This document shows, piece after piece, positions 58,501-64,000 of a stretch of 64,000 nt of DNA. Both the position numbers and the translations under genes were made by a program. A model generated the notes under the pieces. The model saw only the letters and a list, made by a program, of their open reading frames with translations. It ran no database searches and was not told the DNA's origin. The stretch comes from Hemileia vastatrix (lineage: Eukaryota > Basidiomycota > Pucciniomycetes > Pucciniales > Zaghouaniaceae): the NCBI GenBank assembly GCA_030280995.1, contig JASXTE010000007.1, positions 16,430,501 to 16,494,500 on the forward strand. The letters run 5' to 3'. How positions within the stretch are numbered: the stretch's first letter is position 1; each line of letters starts with the position of its first letter.

Positions 58501-58960
58501 TTATGTGGGAACTTGCTACTGCTTTTGCTTCTGATCCTAATGCAAGGAACAAGAAAGTCTACATTCCATACAAACTCCCTCAACGTGGTCCTATTTGTGC
58601 CAGAGATATTCAAATTGAAGCTAATGAAATCACTATCTTTGAACATAAAATTGAGGCACTATATGAAATGGTTGAACAAATTGATCTCAATAGTGCTGAA
58701 TTGTCTCCTGATGCAATTGCTGATAAGTATGCTATCTTGTACAGTGGAGCAACTCATCATGTCACTGGCAATGTGAGCCTTCTAAGAAATTTCAAACTTC
58801 TTGAGAAGCAGATTCCAGTCAATGTGGCCACTAACTGTCCTTCTTTCTTCATCACTGGCATAGGAGATTTACAAATTAAAGGGGATGGTTAAATAGTCAC
58901 TATTACCAATGTCTTCTATTGTACAGATGTTAGGACTACTCTTATTTCTTTATTTTATTT
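58501..58960 (+). pseudogene. Copia protease
   Basis: Frame 58503-58892 contains DKYAILYSGATHHVTGN. In active Copia proteases this reads D-SGA, so the catalytic Asp has become Tyr. FFITGIGDLQIKGDG follows, then a stop and TNVFYC. The protease would process the polyprotein. Confidence 0.82.
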
Positions 58961-60180
58961 AGTGAACTGTGGTTTCTGTTTTGGTTTGTGTTGTGAAAAT
59001 AAAAATTTGGGGATTTATCTGAAAGAGGATTTGATTATGACTGGAAGGTTAGAGAATACCAGAAGAAGATGGGTCTTGGATGTAATTAGTGTTATTACTT
59101 GCATTCCAAATGATGTTCCTTCTTATTGCTATTCCTTGCACCCTTTGTTATTTTGCACTGTTAATAAGAATCATCATATCAATTGTCCACCTGCGGCCAA
59201 AGGTTCCCTGATGGATTGGCATAGAAGACTAGGACATGTCAGCATTGAAACCATCAGAAAAATAATCAATGCTGGTATGGGCACTGGATTACCATTATCT
59301 ATGCCTGCAGGTAAGATTGACTGTGAAGATTGTTTAATTGAGAAGAGCACCAGGAAACCATAAGCCACTCATGAATCAAAACCAGAATCCTTAATGAGTT
59401 TAATTGTTGGAGATCTTGTAGATCCCATGGATCCCACTGTTCACGGTGCCAGATGGGCAGCAATTTTCAGAGAAAGCTCAACTTCATATGGTGAGGTATT
59501 TTTACTGAATTCCAAATCTGAGGCAACTTTTTGTTTTGTTTCTTTCTATAAAAGATTAGAAAATGTAACAGGGAAGAAGCTTCAAGTTTTACGCACTGAT
59601 GGAGGTGAGATGCACAGCAATAAAATGGCTCAGATCTTGGCCAACATTGGTGCTACTCATGAAGTTAAATGCCCCCATCATCACAAGCAGAATGGAACAG
59701 CTGAAAGGTTTAACAGAACAGTTGGTGACATTGTGAGAACCATACTCCTTTCCAGAGAACTACCTGAACCATTCTGGGGTTTGGCATACAAGTGGGCGGC
59801 TCATGTTCACAATCAGATCCCCAATGTTAAAACAGGTGACAAAACCCCCATTCAACTACTATACGATACCACCCCAAACTATTCCAATTTTTGCATTTTT
59901 TGTGAAACAGCATTTGTCCATATTCACAAGGAGACACACCAAAAACTAGATCAACGTGTTTTGATGTGTAAGTGTGTAGGTTATTCTTTAAACAATGCTG
60001 GTCGGCTGTTCTGGCATGAGGATTCAAACACCTTTTTTGAATCCGCCATGGCTGTTTTCCCTGGTGATTGCCTTCCCAATCATGATGCTGTTCTCCAAGC
60101 CCCAGTGACGACACCATCAAAGGGTTCTCTTCAGTCTATTCTCAACAGTCTTAAATTAGGCAACTCCAAAGATGAAGAAG
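58961..60180 (+). pseudogene. Copia integrase (GAG-pre-integrase and catalytic core)
   Basis: The zinc domain is intact: MDWHRRLGHVSIETIRK with both His, and IDCEDCLIEKST with the Cys pair. After a TAA at 59361 the frame 59394-60851 carries the core: GDLVDPMDP (first D), RTDGGEMHSNKMAQILANIG (second D), KQNGTAERFNRTV (E), then ELPEPFWGLAYKWAAHVHN and a linker to reverse transcriptase. Only one stop interrupts about 1.2 kb, so this is among the better preserved parts of the window. Confidence 0.9.
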
Positions 60181-60835
60181 CACTTTTGTCACAAGAAAAA
60201 GCTGTTACAGAGATTTTCCAAAAAGGTTTGTCACACTCTGATGTTATCCCTAGAGCTCATCTACAAGCCATGCTATCTCCTGACCGTCAAAAATGGGAAC
60301 TGGCATGCAGAAGAGAACTAGCTAATATGAAGAAAATGGATGTTTGGTATGAAGAAAAAGTCCCACCAGGAAGTAAAATCACCAATGCAAAATGGGTATT
60401 CACCATTAAAAATCCTTCTTCAGACTCACCAACATACAAGGCATGCTATGTAGCAAAAGGTTTCCTTCAACAATATGGTATTGACTTTACTGAAACTTTT
60501 GCTCTCACTGAAACTTTTGCCTCACAGCGTGTTCTCCTGACTCTTGCAGCTTATCAAAAATTGCCTGTAAAGTCTTTTTATGTCAGGGAAGCCTATCTTC
60601 ACAGTCCAATTGATGAAGCTATATGGGTACGTCCTCCTGAAGGTTTTCAACTGAAGGATAAAGACAATGCTCTCCGCCTGAAGAAAGCTATATATAGAGC
60701 CAAGCAAGCAGCAAGATGTTGGTGGTTACACATTGCTGACAAACTTGACTCTTTAGGATATAAAGCTAGTCAGTACGACAAAATTTTTTATGTCTTAAAG
60801 AAGAAAGGTTGTTTGGGTGTGGTGTGGATACATGC
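60181..60835 (+). pseudogene. Copia reverse transcriptase, first part
   Basis: Continues the integrase frame: ELANMKKMDVWYEEKVPPGS, NAKWVFTIKNPSSDSPTYKA, YVAKGFLQQYGIDFTETFA, REAYLHSPIDEAIWVRPPEG, ALRLKKAIYRAKQAARCWW. It ends VVWIH at 60834, exactly before the VDD catalytic residues, where a solo LTR is inserted. The Asp expected at V-DVKTAYLHS reads RE here. Confidence 0.92.
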
Positions 60836-63194
60836 TGTCAGTATAGTCTAGTATATTAGTATGATATAATAGTGTTTATTTATGGTCCTATTACTTATTG
60901 ATAAATGATTTAGTGATTAAACCTCAGAGGAAGACTAATAAAATAGTTATACTCAAGTCAAACTCACAATACTTGGATTTAAGTGCGTGCTAGTGGTGGA
61001 AAATAGATGAATAAAATATAGTTATAGCTTTATATAAAGATAAAATCAATTTATAGTGGCTTTATAATATATTTCTAAAGGTTAATAATTGTATAGTAGT
61101 GTTTGTTGGAGTTGTAGTAATTGAATTATGATAAATAACCGTCAAAATCCCTTCTTACTTATACCCAAATCCACTGGAGTGCACAGACCTTCAATCCAGA
61201 TGATGTCACTGCTATCCCCGGCAATTACAGCATTGTGAGGGCCCATCACCTCCCCATGGCGTCCACTTCAAGCAGTTTCAACACCCAGACCTCCAGTAAG
61301 GACCCTCTGTCAGCCTAAATATCCTTAGGACTGAGTATTTCTTATGCTTAAAATAAGATAACCTTAATTAGATTAAGCTTATATCTTAAAAATAAGGTTA
61401 AAATAATAATATATATTATTTTATTATATATATATATAATTATTATTCTATTATATAATTTATAATAGTTTAAATAGCTTATCCATGGCCTAATAATACT
61501 TATTAAGGTGTTAATGGAGTCATAATATACTTATCTTAAGTGATATGAAGTAATTATTGACATACATAAGCTTATATGTATACATAAATCTCATATTCAG
61601 TGAAATATGCAGTATATTATGTATATTTAGGTATATAAGTGGGTTTTAGCCCCTTAATAGCCTATAACCTTTGTTTTTCTGCTTATTTTAGGTCATATGG
61701 ACGAAATCAGTGGACTCACAACGCCTACAGAAGCATAGACACCTATATCAGGCGCATACACCCAGTGTGGACAACTAAAATTACTTCCTTGGATGGTTAT
61801 TCACGGATTTATGGGTTGGAAAGATGTTTCTGGGTTAATGTGGATGCTTGGGGATGTTATTGGGGGCTTGGACATTTTATTTGTTTCCTTTATATGCTTT
61901 TAGTTTCATTAAATCTCTTTTTGATCTTTTATTTTACCTGTTTCTTTATGGTATCCGCTTTTATCTGGGATTTCTATTTATGGTATGACTCTGTGTTATT
62001 ATTAATAGTGATGGAGGGTCCTTACTGGAGGTCTGGGTGTTGAAACTGCTTGAAGTGGACGCCATGGGGAGGTGATGGGCCCTCACAGTGCTGTAATTGC
62101 CGGGGATAGCAGTGACATCATCTGGATTGAAGGTCTGTGCACTCCAGTGGATTTGGGTATAAGTAAGGAGGGATTTTGACGGTTTATTAATCATTCAATT
62201 ACTACACTTCAAATAAACACTACACTACAATTATTAACATTCAGAAATATATTATAAAGCCCTTATAAATTGATATTATCTTTATAAAAGCTATAACTAT
62301 ATTTTATTATTCTATTTTCCACCACTAGCACGCATTTAAATCCAAGTATTGTGAGTTTAATTTGAGTATAACTATTCTATTAGTCTTCCCCTGAGGTTTA
62401 ATCACTAAATCATTTATTAATAAGTAGTAGGACCATAAAATAACACTATTATATCATACTTATATACTAGACTGTACTGACACCCTCCATCACTATTAAT
62501 AATAACACTGATCCATACCATAAATAGAAAATCCAGATAAAAGCGGATACCATAAAGAAACAGGTAAAATAAACAATCAAAAAGAGATTTAATGAAACTA
62601 AAAGCATATAAAGGAAACAAATAAAATGTCCAAGCCCCCAATACATCCCCAAGCATCCACATTAACCCAGAAACATCCTTCCAACCCATAAATCCGTGAA
62701 TAACCATCCAAGGAAGTAATTTTAGCTGTCCAAACTGGGTGTATGCGCCTGATATAGGTGTCTATGCTTCTGTAGGTGTTGTGAGTCCACTGATTTTGTC
62801 CATATGACCTAAAATAAGCAGAAAAACAAAGGTTATAGGCTATTAAGGGGCTAAAACCCACTTATATACCTAAATATACATAATATACTGCATATTTCAC
62901 TGAATATGAGATTTATGTATACATATAAGCTTATGTATGTCAATAATTACTTCATATCACTTAAGATAAGTATATTATGACTCCATTAACACCTTAATAA
63001 ATATTATTAGGCCATGGATAAGCTATTTAAACTATTATAAATTATATAATAGAATAATAATTATATATATATATATAATAAAATAATATATATTATTATT
63101 TTAACCTTATTTTTAAGATATAAGCTTAATCTACTTAAGGTTATCTTATTTTAAGCATAAGAAATACTCAGACCTAAGGATATTTAGGCTGACA
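60836..63194 (-). mobile_element. Outer solo LTR (minus), split by an inverted copy of itself
   Basis: Parts 60836-61307 and 62488-63194 together make about 1.18 kb. It starts TGTCAGTATAG and ends TTTAGGCTGACA (TG...CA ends). The flanks CATGC (60831-60835) and CGTGT (63195-63199) are a likely 5-bp duplication with two transitions. Reverse-complementing it gives the inner copy. It sits between VVWIH and VDD of the Copia reverse transcriptase. Confidence 0.82.
61308..62482 (+). mobile_element. Inner solo LTR (plus) nested in the outer copy
   Basis: 1175 bp, TGTCAGCCTAAATATCC...GACTGTACTGACA, flanked by CCCTC on both sides (61303-61307, 62483-62487). A TATA box (GTATATAAG, 61631-61639) and a TTTTAG acceptor-like site near 61687 suit an LTR promoter region in plus orientation. 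The 134-residue frame 61639-62043 is hydrophobic and, lying within an LTR, probably untranslated. Confidence 0.88.
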
Positions 63195-64000
63195 CGTGTT
63201 GATGATGTAATTGTGACTGGTAGTAGTGAGGAGGTATTGAAGGAGCTGGAGGATGGTTTAGATGGATCATTAAAGGTAAAATGGAATGAAAAGGTGAATG
63301 GCATTGTAGGTGTAAGTATTGAAGAGGTCCCTGAAGTTTTTAATCTCAACAATTTTCAGCTTATTAACAATATTTTAAGAGAACACAATCCTTCAGGACT
63401 AGTCACAAGCTCCCCACTACCTCAACAACTGAAAATCAGGACAGCAACAGATGATGAGGACGCAATTGACACTACCAAGTATCTTTCTATTCTAGGTGCT
63501 CTCAGCTATGTAGCTGTGGCAACCAGGCCTGATCTTTCTTTCCCAGTAAATTTCCTTGCTAGATTCTCTTCAAAACCAACAGCTACTCATTGGACAGCAC
63601 TCAATCACCTATTACGCTATGTACAGTACAACACTAATCTTTCCTTTCACATTCATCCTGACAGAGACAGCCCTCTTGAATTGCGCTCCTACACTGATGC
63701 CACATGGAACAATGAGGAGTTTGCCAAAGCTCAGTCAGGTCATCTTTTACTACTCAACGACTGCACTGTTGTATGGACATCAAGACGTCAACTGACAGTC
63801 AGTGACTGATCTATGACAGCTGAATATGTTTCTCTTAGTAGTGGAATGAAGGATGCAATTTGGATCCCAAATTTTCTTCAATATCTATACCCTGACTTCC
63901 CACCTGTCAAGCTCCATTGTGACAATAAAGGCACTGTCTCCAATGCAAAAAATAATCCTGGTGAAAAGAGGACAAGTCATATTAGTAGGTGTTATTACTT
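63195..64000 (+). pseudogene. Copia reverse transcriptase end and RNase H, running off the window
   Basis: Resumes with VDDVIVTGSSEEVLKELED, the catalytic Asp pair, then GVSIEEVPEVFNLNNFQLIN, LGALSYVAVATRPDLSFPVN, HWTALNHLLRYVQYN, and RNase H with LRSYTDATWNNEEFAKAQSG and WTSRRQLTVSD followed by TGA, then SMTAEYVSLSSGMKDAIW and LHCDNKGTVSNAKNN. The element continues past 64000, so its 3' LTR is not seen. Confidence 0.9.

Noticed and set aside
61639..62043. A hydrophobic, membrane-like 134-residue protein
   Set aside because: It lies wholly inside a solo LTR, downstream of its TATA box. The second copy of the LTR has a shifted, shorter version, so conservation is nucleotide-level only.

Overview
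The window looks like an AT-rich, transposon-packed part of a fungal nuclear genome. This rests on short GT-AG introns (about 55-75 bp), chromodomain-bearing Ty3/Gypsy elements, a Ty1/Copia element and a TET/JBP-like dioxygenase of the kind expanded in basidiomycetes. A basidiomycete with a large genome, perhaps a rust, is my inference; nothing here fixes the species. I see no intact single-copy host gene. Almost every reading frame is a transposon relic, and many of its stops are changes that C-to-T or G-to-A mutation would produce.

Layout. 1-17499: a minus-strand chromovirus (called Gy-A here), split by a 10.5-kb CACTA-like DNA element (1546-12076). That element is largely a ~609-bp tandem array (array A) in which most units carry a 46-bp palindrome. 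17500-23711: a related plus-strand Gypsy relic (Gy-C). Its LTR, leader and ORF1 are followed, where its capsid and pol should be, by a second array (array B) of about 26 copies of the same palindrome. 24355-26778: an unrecognised multi-exon pseudogene. 29134-30340 (minus): a TET/JBP-like 2-oxoglutarate dioxygenase pseudogene. 32196-32649: ten different hairpins at a ~48-bp pitch. 32854-36378: a TIR element with a TA duplication that interrupts an open frame. 37010-37986: right ends of two more CACTA-like copies, the second abutting the truncated 5' LTR of Gy-B. 37987-46134: Gy-B, a plus-strand chromovirus with both LTRs. 46135-56300 (minus): a decayed LINE, split by a complete 5.58-kb chromovirus, Gy-D (49548-55125, 317-bp LTRs, CTTTT duplication). 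About 56500-64000: a Copia element running off the window. Its reverse transcriptase is cut at the catalytic V-DD motif by a solo LTR (60836-63194), which is itself cut by an opposite-orientation copy of the same LTR (61308-62482).

How the parts relate. Comparing the three related Gypsy copies resolves an ORF1 intron and an overlapping ORF1/ORF2 junction, and Gy-B supplies the empty site for the CACTA-like insertion. The most unusual content is structural. One near-perfect palindrome punctuates two arrays in unrelated carriers, and the segments between palindromes occur in both orientations. Separately, a phased row of hairpins keeps arm-to-arm complementarity although the hairpins differ in sequence. 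I know of no described system matching either. Both are pattern observations, not demonstrated functions.
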